A stretch of 24,679 bases of DNA from Saprospiraceae bacterium (GCA_016710585.1 JADJVN010000052.1:1-24679), one strand, 5' to 3'; shown: positions 7,216-16,030, numbered from the stretch's first letter. The notes: generated by a model from the letters alone, not told the origin. Program-made: numbers and translations.

Positions 7216-7691
7216 AAAAATCTAAATCTCAGACCCACACAAATTTCCGATCTAGACATTCTATTTCCAATTTCAACTAGATGAAGAAGCTGGATACCTA
7301 GCAGCATTTATGCCTCCAAATCATACAGACAAATCAGCTTATATAAATAAATTCACCAAGCTACTTAAAGACCCAACTGTAAACAATCAAACTATTATTC
7401 TTGACGATACTATTGTCGGAAGCATTGCAAAATTTGTGATGTTTGGCGATAATGAAATTACATATTGGATAGACAAAACATATTGGAGACAAGGAATCGC
7501 AACGGCTGCGCTTAAAGCGTTTTTGAAAGTTGAACAATCAAGACCAATATTTGGACGAGTCGCATTTGATAATTTTGCTTCGCAAAAAGGTTCTGGAAAA
7601 ATGCGGCTTTGAAAAAATTGGAAAGGACATAGGATTTGCAAATGCAAGACAAACAGAAATCGAAGAATTTATTTATAAGTTTATTGACTAA
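7208..7691 (+). CDS. GNAT-family N-acetyltransferase, frameshifted
   Basis: It transfers an acetyl group from acetyl-CoA to an unknown amine. Three frames join into one normal GNAT of about 160 residues. The first frame, from ATG 7208, gives NLNLRPTQISDLDILF. Removing one C near 7269 gives FQLDEEAGYLAAFMPPNHTD. This continues through VGSIAKFVMFGDNEITYWID to the acetyl-CoA loop WRQGIATAALKAFL (RxxGxA type). Removing one A in the A-run near 7587 gives KVLEKCGFEKIGKDIGF and the end at 7689-7691. Both lesions are single-base insertions next to short runs, so either decay or read error is possible. It resembles RimJ/RimL-like small-molecule or protein acetyltransferases. Confidence 0.7.
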
Positions 7692-7895
7692 AAAGAAAAT
7701 TATTTCACTTAGCAACTTATAAATTGAATTGTTGGATAAACTCAACAATATGTTTTGTAAAGTGTTTGTATTTTTATACGTTTCTTGTTTATGCCCACTG
7801 ACTTATTAAAAATCCGTAGAAACTAATTTGGCAATGCCGCGTGATTTTTGTAATAAGTTTAAGCAAACTCTGGTTACAATTAGATCCTATACTTT

Positions 7896-8470
7896 ATGAA
7901 AAATTTGCTTTCCGAAATTAGAAGTTGTACTGTCTGTAAAGCTTTTTTACCCTATGCTCCAAAGCCTATCATCCAAGCGAGTGCCGCTTCGAAAATTATC
8001 ATAATAGGACAAGCCCCTGGATTAAAAGTACAAAACAGCGGCGTGCCTTGGGATGATATAAGTGGTAATAATTTAAGAGAATGGATGGGAGTAGACAAAC
8101 AAATTTTTTATAATGAAAAAATATTTGCACTGGTTCCGATGGGATTTTGTTATCCCGGACGTGGTAAATCTGGCGACTTGCCCCCACGTCCAGAATGTGC
8201 ACCATTATGGCATCCAAAAGTTTTAAAAGCAATGCCGAAAGTTAAATTAACATTATTGATCGGACACTATGCTCAGAATTACTACCTAAAGATAATGTAA
8301 AAAATACATTGACTGAAACTGTACATAACTTTCACGAATATTTACCCAATTACATTCCATTACCCCACCCATCTCCACGCAACAATATTTGGCAAAAAAA
8401 GAATGAGTGGTTTAAAGAAAAATTAATTCCACGCTTACAAGAAATGGTAAAATCGATCCTAGAAGAATAA
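7896..8470 (+). CDS. Uracil-DNA glycosylase family protein, frameshifted
   Basis: It probably removes uracil or a related damaged base from DNA. The N-terminal CTVC pair (Cys11, Cys14) precedes motif 1, GQAPGLKVQNSGVPWDD with SG (about 38-57). A conserved GFCYPGRGKSGDLPPR follows. The first frame ends at 8300. Adding one A to the A-run near 8292 restores KDNVKNTLTETVHNFHEYLP and motif 2, PHPSPRNN, with the C-terminal helix ending at 8468-8470. Restored length is about 190 residues, normal for this Bacteroidota subfamily. Without the fix the protein lacks the HPSPRN loop that inserts into DNA and would be inactive. Confidence 0.75.
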
Positions 8471-8556
8471 CAATTCAACATATTGCTAAAATGATAACAC
8501 CATTAAAGATTCCTTTTGAGGATTATTGTTAGAACAAAGTAGTGTAAAGAATTGTG

Positions 8557-8564
8557 TATATTTG
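8557..8564 (+). promoter_or_regulatory. -7 box (TATATTTG) of the cbpA-cbpM operon
   Basis: An exact TAnnTTTG match lies 34 nt before the cbpA ATG at 8599. No clear TTTG -33 element sits at the usual spacing. Confidence 0.5.
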
Positions 8565-8598
8565 TAGCAAACGATGATATAGCAAATAATTGAACAAG

Positions 8599-9519
8599 AT
8601 GGAATTTATAGATTATTATAAAGTACTAGGATTGACCAAATCGGCTACTCAGGATGAAATAAAAAAGGCTTATCGCAAATTAGCTCGCAAACATCACCCA
8701 GATGTAAATCCTAATCAAGCTGAGGCCAAAAAGAACTTTCAGCAAATAAATGAAGCCAATGAAGTATTGAGCGATCCAGAAAAACGTAAGAAATATGACG
8801 AATACGGCAAAGATTGGATGCATGCCGATGCTTACGAAGAAGCTAAAAAACAAGGAGCATATCAAAGAGCTCAGGGTCAAGGTGGTTTTGGAGGTGGCGG
8901 CTATTCAAAACAGTATTCATCAGAAGATTTTGGAGAAGGTCAAGATTTTTCAGACTTCTTTAGTTCAATGTTTGGGCGTGGTCGCAGCTCTAGTGGAAGT
9001 ACAAGCCAATTTAGAGGACAGGATGTGAATGCTACATTACAGTTGACAGAAAAAGATGTTTATACCACACAAAAGCAAGTACTAACGTTAAATGAGAATA
9101 AAATACGAATTACGATTCCAGCAGGTGTTGAAAATGGGCAGACTATAAAAATAAAAGGACATGGTGGCGAAGGTGTTAATGGTGGACCAAAAGGCGATCT
9201 TTACATCACATTCCAGATTACGCCTGATCCGCATTTTAAACGCATAGGCGCTGACTTATATGCCACACAAAACATCGACTTGTACTCAGCGGTACTTGGT
9301 GGTGAGGTCGTGATCGATACCTTTATGGACAAGGTAAAATTAAAAGTAGCAGCTGGAACCCAAAACGGAACTAAAGTGCGACTAAAAGGCAAAGGTTTTC
9401 CAGTATATAAAAATGAAGGCCAGTTTGGAGATCTGTACCTCACGTATAATGTAATCATTCCTAACAATCTGACAGAAGAACAACTAGATCTATTTACAAA
9501 ACTTTCTAAATTGAAATAA
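8599..9519 (+). CDS. cbpA: CbpA-type J-domain co-chaperone
   Basis: This class B J-domain protein stimulates Hsp70 (DnaK) ATPase and holds unfolded clients. Residues 1-70 form the J domain (DYYKVLGLTKSATQDEIKKA, then KLARKHHPDVNP with the HPD motif). A Gly/Phe-rich linker follows (GQGGFGGGGY ... FSDFFSSMFGRG), then two beta-rich client-binding domains: NENKIRITIPAGVENGQTIK with IKGHGG, and DLYLTYNV near the C-terminus. It lacks the zinc-finger CxxCxGxG repeats of DnaJ, which fits CbpA. The ATG at 8599 (MEFIDYY) is preferred over a TTG nine bases upstream. It is co-transcribed with cbpM, one base downstream. Confidence 0.9.
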   Translation: MEFIDYYKVLGLTKSATQDEIKKAYRKLARKHHPDVNPNQAEAKKNFQQINEANEVLSDPEKRKKYDEYGKDWMHADAYEEAKKQGAYQRAQGQGGFGGGGYSKQYSSEDFGEGQDFSDFFSSMFGRGRSSSGSTSQFRGQDVNATLQLTEKDVYTTQKQVLTLNENKIRITIPAGVENGQTIKIKGHGGEGVNGGPKGDLYITFQITPDPHFKRIGADLYATQNIDLYSAVLGGEVVIDTFMDKVKLKVAAGTQNGTKVRLKGKGFPVYKNEGQFGDLYLTYNVIIPNNLTEEQLDLFTKLSKLK

Positions 9520-9520
9520 G

Positions 9521-9823
9521 ATGGAAAATAATGAACTGATAAGCATCAAAAAAATAATCATTCATCACAATTTAGATGAAACATTTATCGAAAATCTGGA
9601 AACCTACCAACTCATCCAATTTGTGGTAGACGATACAGATAAATATCTGCTCGAAGAACAATTGCCAGTTTTAGAACAAATCATCAGACTGCATTATGAT
9701 TTGCAAATAAACATGGAAGGAATTGATGTCATCACACACATGCTAGGCCGTATGGAAAACATGCAACAAACCATACAACAACTAGAGAAAAAATTGAGCC
9801 TGTACGAACATAGTGATGATTAA
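9521..9823 (+). CDS. cbpM: Chaperone modulator CbpM
   Basis: This 100-residue MerR-like helical protein should bind the J domain of CbpA and block its access to DnaK. The N-terminal half (ISIKKIIIHHNLDETFIENL) and middle (YLLEEQLPVLEQIIRLHYDL) match the CbpM layout. The C-terminus is a short coiled coil (MENMQQTIQQLEKKLSLYE). The gene starts one base after the cbpA stop, the usual cbpAM operon order, so the two are surely translated together. Confidence 0.85.
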   Translation: MENNELISIKKIIIHHNLDETFIENLETYQLIQFVVDDTDKYLLEEQLPVLEQIIRLHYDLQINMEGIDVITHMLGRMENMQQTIQQLEKKLSLYEHSDD

Positions 9824-10587
9824 TTGGAAAGCATAAAAATAGAAATTTTAATCTCCTTTTTAAACTCGATCTTATATCTCGTTTTGAATTTTCTTAATCA
9901 CTAAAGGTATTAAATTAGGCTACGAAAAGCTAAGTCCATTTCGGCTTAGGATGCATACTTTCTATTTTTAGCTGATTTCATTTCTTTAATCATTCTTGAA
10001 ATATGTATGATCTGCTCAATAAGTAAGTTAGAACTTTTTCAACAGCATAGTAATATAAATTCGTTAAGAATTGGCGAAACCTTGGAGCCAATTTAGAATT
10101 TATATTACGGTTTTGCGTAGCAAAAATGCCTTTGAAAAAGTGCCCTTTCTTTTGGTTCGTTTTCTTTGGGCAAGCAAAGAAAATGAACGTATGTGGCATA
10201 AAAAAACTACTCTTGCAAATCTTAGAATAGCGATTAATCAAAAGAAGTGCACGATTTTTTGATTATTATTATAAATCGTACATATAAAAATAAAGTATCT
10301 AACATTGAAGACTCATTTATAGTGCTAATATAGTTTTTAAGCAGACTCTATGTATGGGTCAAAGATAGGATCAACTCCTCAGCTTAGCCATATTCTATCT
10401 CTATTGTTGCGTATATCCGTTTAGATACGGATAAAAACGGCTAGAGTATTGCTATTATTGAGTTCATGTTTTTGTTGTGTTTTATTGAGAATTGAATGCC
10501 ATGAACCACGGTGTTATGTTTCTTTTATAAAAGCAAAAAACCTTAAAAAATAATTCGGAAAATTTTAGGAATAAATCAGAAATAATC
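9824..10587. other. Gene-free region with strong hairpins
   Basis: About 760 nt without a credible gene. Short ORFs here lie inside palindromes. Apart from the hairpin cluster at 10051-10187, a 7-bp inverted repeat TATCCGT / ACGGATA spans 10414-10433. The remainder is AT-rich with no recognised motif. Confidence 0.6.
10051..10187. repeat. Cluster of three hairpins
   Basis: First, perfect 12-bp arms TAATATAAATTC (10051-10062) / GAATTTATATTA (10096-10107) contain a 7-bp inner stem AATTGGC / GCCAATT. Second, TTTTGC-GTA-GCAAAA spans 10111-10125. Third, TTCGTTTTCTTTG (10156-10168) and CAAAGAAAATGAA (10175-10187) pair with one mismatch. The block looks like a repeat or structured RNA element rather than a simple terminator. 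Confidence 0.6.
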
Positions 10588-10595
10588 TATATTTG
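10588..10595 (+). promoter_or_regulatory. -7 box (TATATTTG) upstream of the lipoprotein gene
   Basis: An exact TAnnTTTG match lies about 158 nt before the ATG at 10753, leaving a long leader. That leader contains a 6-bp hairpin CCGCAA / TTGCGG at 10720-10739 just before the gene. Confidence 0.45.
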
Positions 10596-10752
10596 CTGTA
10601 CAATAAATGAATAATCCTGACTAATGCTTAAACAAGGATACCATAGGCTAGCTCAGCCCAGATTTTCCATAATTTTTTGCATTAAGAGTTGCGTAGATTT
10701 CTCGGATAATAGAGCATTGCCGCAAGTTTTGAATTGCGGGAAACGAATTATT

Positions 10753-11514
10753 ATGTTGCATTTTAAAAAGACGACCGTGAGACAGTTAACATACATTTTG
10801 ACCTTTATCGTTTCAATAACTTTTACAGCTTGTGGACAGACGAAGACTAAATCGGATTTTGTGAAATCAAGTATCGACATTGAAACGGTTGACTTTATTG
10901 AAATAAAAAACAGAGCAGGACAATCCGATACATTAGATAACCTAACAAAACGATTGACTGAAGAGCAGAAAAATCAGTTTGTTGAGAAGTTTAATAACTC
11001 AAAACCAAACGGACTGAGAAAGGGAATCCCATTGTATTTTATTGACGTTCATTTGAAAGACGGATTCAAAAGGAGTTTTAGAATAAATGGACAATTCATA
11101 AAAGAAAACAATGACTATTGCTTTGACTTGCGAGACAGTAAGTTTATTGAGACGATATGGAACGAATTAATTGCTGACCACATTAAGAACATTCGTTATG
11201 TTTTTGAAAATTATATTCAATATCAAGAATCGACCGACTCTCAAGACAACAAAACCTTAATGACCAAAAGCCTGAAATCTCTAACAACGGTAACCGACAA
11301 AGATGATTTAGACCTTTTAATAAATGTATGGATGTATTACGACCCAACAGACTATCCTGACATACCCGAAATTTACAGAATTTTAAAGGCAAGTAGACCT
11401 CATAGTATTGAAGCTGTTAAGAACAGAATTGAAAACAAGAAAAAATGGGAGACTGACGATATAGCACCATATTCAGACTTGAAAGACCTATTGAAACGAC
11501 TTGAAAATGAATAG
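10753..11514 (+). CDS. Lipoprotein of unknown function
   Basis: The frame is open from 10624, but the 43 codons before 10753 do not look like a protein start. From ATG 10753 a normal lipoprotein signal begins (MLHFKKTTVRQLTYILTFIV, then SITFTAC with the lipid-bearing Cys), giving about 253 residues. The mature part starts with a strand-rich domain (VDFIEIKNRAGQSDTLDNL, IPLYFIDVHLKDGFKRSF) and ends in a helical segment with charged repeats (ENKKKWETDDIAPYSDLKDL). I do not recognise the family. It is followed 16 nt later by hairpin HP2, so it resembles the first gene in a cassette-like pair. Confidence 0.7.
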   Translation: MLHFKKTTVRQLTYILTFIVSITFTACGQTKTKSDFVKSSIDIETVDFIEIKNRAGQSDTLDNLTKRLTEEQKNQFVEKFNNSKPNGLRKGIPLYFIDVHLKDGFKRSFRINGQFIKENNDYCFDLRDSKFIETIWNELIADHIKNIRYVFENYIQYQESTDSQDNKTLMTKSLKSLTTVTDKDDLDLLINVWMYYDPTDYPDIPEIYRILKASRPHSIEAVKNRIENKKKWETDDIAPYSDLKDLLKRLENE

Positions 11515-11530
11515 AAAAACGCACCATAAC

Positions 11531-11640
11531 AGCAGCTACCCAAAAGTGGCGGTTCAGTGGTTAAATCAAGCTTTGCACATCAATCAAAGTTTCTACTTGG
11601 TTATAGTGGAGTGCTTCGAAATCGCCACCTTCGAGTTGCT
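11531..11640. repeat. Long imperfect hairpin HP2 (cassette-boundary-like)
   Basis: The outer arm AGCAGCT (11531-11537) pairs with AGTTGCT (11634-11640), 6 of 7. The inner arm GTGGCGGTT (11546-11554) pairs with AATCGCCAC (11620-11628), 8 of 9. The 16-nt box begins two nucleotides after the right arm. Overall length (110 nt) equals that of the other two hairpins. Confidence 0.5.
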
Positions 11641-11641
11641 C

Positions 11642-11657
11642 AAATCGTTACTTGCAA
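11642..11657 (+). repeat. 16-nt box AAATCGTTACTTGCAA, copy 2
   Basis: Identical in all 16 positions to 1226-1241. It lies directly after hairpin HP2 and 40 nt before the next start codon. Confidence 0.55.
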
Positions 11658-11697
11658 TTTTATAACGACACAACGGACAATTAATCCCACAATAAAA

Positions 11698-12359
11698 ATG
11701 ACAAGACAATTTTTAACCATTCTGACAATTACCCTTTTTTACAAGTTGTATTGGGACAAAAGAAATTTACCAGTTTTGTTACACCTAAGTTTCAAGAAAC
11801 AAAAGCAAATTCATCTAATGACAATTTCACATTTGACTTAGCTGGACTGGAAAACAAAACAAGTTTAATTACTTCAACTAAAGTGAAATCACAATTTATC
11901 CCTGCTATACTTTATTGGCAATGGAATAATACTATAAAGTGTGAAGTAAATCCTGTTATAGTTGGACAATCATTCCAAGAAAATTTCCTGCTATATGCTG
12001 ACTCGTTGAAAATTCAAGAAAAACTACAAGGACGAAAACTTGAAATGAAACTTGAGAATATTCCAAACAGTTTCGTTTATACACATAAAGGTAATTCTGT
12101 TATACTAATTATCGTATACACAGTTAGTGATTTAGAGGCAATTTTTCCACAAAAACAAGACTTAATAGTAAGTTACAAACTGACACAAAATGGGTCGACA
12201 ATAAAAGCAGGTAAATTGACTGCAAGTAATAAAGATCAACCAATTAAAAATGTGTGGAAATCAACAAAGAAATTTACTTGGTTGTATATTGATCAGTTTA
12301 AACAAAACTCTAAATCAATGACTAAAGAATTAGTTGAAAAACTTATGACTGAGATATAA
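11698..12359 (+). CDS. Secreted protein of unknown function, frameshifted in the signal peptide
   Basis: ATG 11698 starts MTRQFLTILTITLF. The run of six T at 11735-11740 appears one base short. With seven, the frame becomes LQVVLGQKKFTSFVTPKF, a standard Bacteroidota signal peptidase I site (VVLGQ), and continues through to the stop at 12359. The restored protein has about 220 residues, rich in beta strands (FIPAILYWQWNNTIKCEVNP, NSVILIIVYTVSDLEAIF), with a basic helical end (YIDQFKQNSKSMTKELVEK). No family recognised. As written, only a downstream ATG at 11751 could start the main frame, which would lose the signal peptide. It sits between hairpins HP2 and HP3. Confidence 0.65.
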
Positions 12360-12375
12360 AAACTGGTATTAATAC

Positions 12376-12483
12376 GGGCTTTGAGTCAGGCAGGTTGACG
12401 TGCAAACTTGGAGCTTGGCTTCTATTTAAGTTCAGTGCTGGCTGACAGTTTTGTGTTTAGAAACCCGCCCGACCGCAAAGCCC
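12376..12483. repeat. Long hairpin HP3 (cassette-boundary-like)
   Basis: The left arm 12376-12396 starts GGGCTTTG and ends GGCAGGTT. The right arm 12462-12483 starts AACCCGCC and ends CAAAGCCC. They pair over about 21 nt with four differences and enclose about 65 nt. It is the strongest of the three hairpins and follows the secreted protein gene by 16 nt. Confidence 0.7.
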
Positions 12484-12582
12484 AAGACCTTTGAACAAAC
12501 CCTACCAAAACACAAATAAAATCATTACTCTCTGCGTATTATAAAAACAATAATTGAAATTATTTTGTGGTTGTTATCTAAA

Positions 12583-12720
12583 AAAATTTATTCCAACTTA
12601 GAAAAAAATATTCAAACATTAAAGGAATATCGCGCCTTTATAATTTTAGTCCACACTCAGGAAAGATCTTCTATCAGATAGCTCATTATTTTTTAGATTG
12701 AAGAAAATTTTCAGAAAAAC
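12583..12720 (+). pseudogene. Decayed tyrosine recombinase N-terminal fragment (copy B)
   Basis: The DNA aligns with 1782-1920: both share TTAGAAAAAAATATTCAA and then the order ATTAAA, CGCCTTTAT, ATCAGAT and CATTATTTT. Frame pieces read YSNLEKNIQTLKEYRAFIIL and then FYQIAHYFLD, against LEKNIQSLKK and YYQIVHYFLE in copy A. Stops and shifts break it at once, and no catalytic domain is visible. From 12721 to the next gene (214 nt) nothing else was recognised. Confidence 0.5.
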
Positions 12721-12934
12721 AAGGAATATCACTAATCCTAATTATGCCACTTCAAAAAAGAACTAAAAAAATTTATTCAAGATCAGTTAAAACATTATTA
12801 AACAATCTCCCCAAACTATTTAATAAACACTCATAAAAAGCTCAGAAGTTGAGATAAGTAAATAATTAAAATAAAAAATTGAAAATTTGATATTGGCATA
12901 TTAATTTTGACAAATCATAAAAGCTATCAATAAA

Positions 12935-13306
12935 ATGAAAAGCAAAATCCTAAATTCACTTTTAATCCTTACGTCACTATTGGGCTATTTAGAATGGGGC
13001 AAGGACATGCACACTTTCCTCTTCTATATTGAAGCAGAGCTTCTTTCAAAATCATTGATTGATCCAATTTCAGTATTACATCCATTAACTGTGCTACCGA
13101 TGATAGGCCAATTACTTTTATTGGTAAGTTTATTTCAAAAAAATCCGAATAAAACACTAAGCTATATTGGGATTGCTGCATTAGGGCTGCTACTTGGCTT
13201 TATCTTCATTGCTGGATGCATGAGCAAGAATTTCAAAATTATAATCTCAACGATTCCATTTCTCGTCACATCCTACTTAGCAATAAGACATTACCGAAAT
13301 TCCTAA
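12935..13306 (+). CDS. Four-helix membrane protein of unknown function
   Basis: A 123-residue integral membrane protein with about four hydrophobic segments: ILNSLLILTSLLGYLEW, VLHPLTVLPMIGQLLLLVSL, IGIAALGLLLGFIFIAGC and IIISTIPFLVTSYLAI. Short Lys/Asn-rich loops lie between them. No family motif recognised. It stands alone, 209 nt before the bestrophin-like gene, on the same strand. Confidence 0.65.
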   Translation: MKSKILNSLLILTSLLGYLEWGKDMHTFLFYIEAELLSKSLIDPISVLHPLTVLPMIGQLLLLVSLFQKNPNKTLSYIGIAALGLLLGFIFIAGCMSKNFKIIISTIPFLVTSYLAIRHYRNS

Positions 13307-13515
13307 GATTAAAGTAATGATGACTATCATGATTACAATTAATTCTAGCCATCTAGAAAAAAATTGAAGATGTTTATCAAATAAAATTAGCTCAAGAATA
13401 TAAATAAAATAAAACATTATTTCAAATCAATTAAAAGTCTTATTTTTGGCAATAAGATTTAATAATCTATCGTAGAAAGATTACATAGTAGAAATTATAA
13501 AATAAGACTTAAAAT

Positions 13516-14535
13516 ATGATTGTAAGTAAATTCTTATCAATTAAAGGGATTTTATCTTTTGCTGGTTTTCACTTAGTGTGGCTGTTTTTCTATATGCTCT
13601 TCATCACTGTATTATATGAAGTCTTTGGCTTGTATTGGCTATCTATCCCTTGGCTTCCTGTCTCATTGATAGGAACAGCAGTTGCATTTTATATTGGCTT
13701 TAAGAATAATCAATCTTATGATAGACTTTGGGAAGCAAGAAAAGTTTGGGGAGCGATCGTGAATAGTTCTAGATCTTGGGGAGTGTTAATTAATACATAT
13801 ATCCAAAATGATAAGCTTTCGGACTCCGAACTAAAAAAAATAAAGAATCAACTCGTATACAATCACATCGCTTGGATATATATCTTACGCGATCAACTTT
13901 TAATACCTACTCAATGGGAACATGTCAGCTTATGGAAACATTTTGGAAAAATAAATGTAGCACGTAGAGAAAATTTTGGTGCGGGTAGATTTAAAGATCA
14001 TTCGAATGAAGAACGACAAAAAAAATATTTTTCAGAACAAAAAAACTGGGAGTTGGCTTCGAATCAAGCCACAGAAATAATTCATTACCAATCTCAACAA
14101 CTAGCAATTTTAGAAAATCAACAGTCGATCAATTTATTTAAGCAAATTGAAATGCAAAAAATCTTGTTAGATTTCTTTGACCATCAAGGGAAATTAGAGC
14201 GAATAAAAAAATTTCCCCTTCCTAGGCAATATGCCAATATGAGTTTTATTTTTACTGCTCTATTTATTTTTTTACTGCCTTGTGGCATGCTTGGAGAATT
14301 TTCAAAAATGGGAGATTGCATGATTTGGATAACGATTCCCATTGCTGCAATAGTGGGATGGATCTATGTTGTCATGGAATTGATCGGCGATTATTCTGAA
14401 AATCCGTTTGAAGGATTAGGAACAGATATCCCTATGTTGTCCATTTGTAGAACTATCGAAATTGATTTATTGAAAATGATGGGTGATACAGATTTACCTG
14501 AACCAATTCAAGCAATAAATGATATTTTGATGTAA
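13516..14535 (+). CDS. Bestrophin-like anion channel family protein
   Basis: This 339-residue inner membrane protein probably forms an anion-selective pore, as bacterial bestrophin homologues do. N-terminal membrane segments (FAGFHLVWLFFYMLFITVLY, IPWLPVSLIGTAVAFYIGF) lead into the family signature NNQSYDRLWEARKVWGAIVN with SSRSWG. A soluble helical middle carries LPRQYANMSFIF, followed by the last membrane pair (FTALFIFLLPCGMLGEF, WITIPIAAIVGWIYVVMEL). The conserved C-terminal segment is ENPFEGLGTDIPMLSICRTI. Length and order are normal for the family. It lies 90 nt upstream of a YitT-like gene and may share its transcript. Confidence 0.88.
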   Translation: MIVSKFLSIKGILSFAGFHLVWLFFYMLFITVLYEVFGLYWLSIPWLPVSLIGTAVAFYIGFKNNQSYDRLWEARKVWGAIVNSSRSWGVLINTYIQNDKLSDSELKKIKNQLVYNHIAWIYILRDQLLIPTQWEHVSLWKHFGKINVARRENFGAGRFKDHSNEERQKKYFSEQKNWELASNQATEIIHYQSQQLAILENQQSINLFKQIEMQKILLDFFDHQGKLERIKKFPLPRQYANMSFIFTALFIFLLPCGMLGEFSKMGDCMIWITIPIAAIVGWIYVVMELIGDYSENPFEGLGTDIPMLSICRTIEIDLLKMMGDTDLPEPIQAINDILM

Positions 14536-14625
14536 TCTTATTTGTCAATTTCAACGCCATTCAAAAGATGACATTGACCATTTGAAAATTATAGATAATT
14601 AATCGGTGAAAAATCGATAAGACCA

Positions 14626-15600
14626 ATGAATAAATTTTTGAAACAAATATTAACTCAAATTGTCCTCCAAAATAAAAGGGATCAAGACAATCCAGAGCAA
14701 GAATGGACTGACCAAGAACTAAAAGAGGCCTGGAAGATATTTAAGATAAATACGATCAGGTACTTCAAAGATATCATACTGATTACAATAGGTATTTTTT
14801 CTGCTGCATTTGGATTTAAAGGTTTTTTATTGACCAATCATTTTATTGATGGCGGGGCTACTGGGATTTCCCTATTGATATCTGCATTAACTATCATTCC
14901 ACTATATATCTTATTGATCGTAGTAAATATTCCATTTATAATAATGGGATATTTTACTATAGGACGAACATTTGCGATCAAGACTGCTCTTGCAATTACA
15001 GGACTCGCATTTGTCGTGGCTACTGTAGAATTCCCCAATGTCACGAATGATAATTTATTAGTCGCATTATTTGGAGGTTTTTTCCTTGCTGGGATTGGGC
15101 TTTCCATTAGAGGAGGCGCTGTCATCGATGGCACTGAGGTTTTAGCTATTTACTTGAGTAAAAAATTAGGCGCGACGATTGGAGACATCATTATTGTAAT
15201 CAATATCTTAATTTTTGGTACAGCAGCATATTTTCTATCCGTTGAGATCGCTCTATATTCCATGGTGACTTATTTGGCAGCATCAAAAACCTTAGATTTT
15301 GTCATAGAAGGAATTGAGGAATATACAGGTGTAACCATTATATCATCCTATAATGATCTTGTGCGCAATATGATCATCGAGAAACTCGGTCGTGGTGTCA
15401 CAGTGTACAATGGTAAAAGTGGCTATGGCAAAGCAGGAGAAGCTAAAGACATTGAGATCGTCTATACAGTCGTCACACGTCTGGAGTTGAATAAACTCAA
15501 TACAGAATTAGAAAAAATCGATTCTAATGCTTTTGTAGTCATGAGCAGTATTAAAGACTCCAAAGGAGGCATGATTAAGAAAAGGCCTTTGAAGCATTAA
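14626..15600 (+). CDS. YitT-family membrane protein (DUF161 + DUF2179)
   Basis: A 324-residue protein. A short charged N-terminus precedes five or six membrane helices: DIILITIGIFSAAFGFKGFL, IDGGATGISLLISALTIIPL, ALAITGLAFVVATVEF, ALFGGFFLAGIGLSIRGGAV and IGDIIIVINILIFGTAAYFL. Residues about 230-320 form the cytoplasmic DUF2179 domain (EKLGRGVTVYNGKSGYGKAG, IVYTVVTRLELNKL). The motif GGATGIS and the pair IRGGAVIDGTEVLA are typical of YitT proteins. The transported substrate is unknown for the family. Confidence 0.88.
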   Translation: MNKFLKQILTQIVLQNKRDQDNPEQEWTDQELKEAWKIFKINTIRYFKDIILITIGIFSAAFGFKGFLLTNHFIDGGATGISLLISALTIIPLYILLIVVNIPFIIMGYFTIGRTFAIKTALAITGLAFVVATVEFPNVTNDNLLVALFGGFFLAGIGLSIRGGAVIDGTEVLAIYLSKKLGATIGDIIIVINILIFGTAAYFLSVEIALYSMVTYLAASKTLDFVIEGIEEYTGVTIISSYNDLVRNMIIEKLGRGVTVYNGKSGYGKAGEAKDIEIVYTVVTRLELNKLNTELEKIDSNAFVVMSSIKDSKGGMIKKRPLKH

Positions 15601-15601
15601 G

Positions 15602-15649
15602 GGTAATTCTCAAATTAAAGTACACTACAGAATTATCACATTTTTTCTT
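15602..15649 (+). terminator. Candidate terminator after the yitT-like gene
   Basis: A 9-bp stem (GGTAATTCT / AGAATTATC, one G-U pair, 18-nt loop) is followed by a run of six T at 15641-15646. Confidence 0.4.
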
Positions 15650-15675
15650 CCACAAGACTAATTATTTAATATATA

Positions 15676-16030
15676 TAAAATATTATTTGGCAAAAGTATA
15701 TATTTGGGCTAGGATAAAGTGAATTATATATGAATAGAAGAAATTTCCTTAAAGTTTCTAAAAAAAGTGCTACCCTCTCAGCGCCGCCACCTCCTATTGG
15801 CGATCTGAATCTTTATACAAGCGGAAAGCTTAGCAAGCCAGAACTCATTCATTTATTTAAAAGGACGATGTATGGGCTGAAATATTCAGATCTGACGCTA
15901 TACTCCAATAAAAACTTACCAGAAATCATTGCTCAGTTATTAACTAACGATGCCACAGATCCAGATCTTGTGCTATCCCAATTGCCAGACAAATATTGGG
16001 AAGCACCATTCATGGATAAACTGAAAGCAG
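15676..16030 (+). repeat. Near-identical 5' block of the tandem duplication (copy 1; copy 2 at 17815-18169)
   Basis: Promoter, leader and about the first 100 codons of the two DUF1800 genes are almost the same at a 2139-nt offset. Counted by eye, about eleven differences occur in the first 300 coding bases, eight of them in the first 111. Beyond about codon 110 divergence is several-fold higher. Confidence 0.8.
15699..15706 (+). promoter_or_regulatory. -7 box (TATATTTG) of the first DUF1800 gene
   Basis: A TAnnTTTG match 23 nt before the ATG. The same box with the same spacing is repeated before the second copy at 17838-17845. Confidence 0.6.

Noticed and set aside
10071..10262. 63-codon ORF in the intergenic region
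   Set aside because: It runs through the hairpin cluster and has no protein-like features.
10624..10752. Upstream extension of the lipoprotein frame
   Set aside because: The 43 codons before 10753 contain a hairpin and no protein-like pattern, and they would place the lipoprotein signal in the middle of the protein.
11557..11841. 94-codon ORF starting inside hairpin HP2
   Set aside because: Its first half is the hairpin and its second half is the out-of-frame signal peptide of the gene at 11698.
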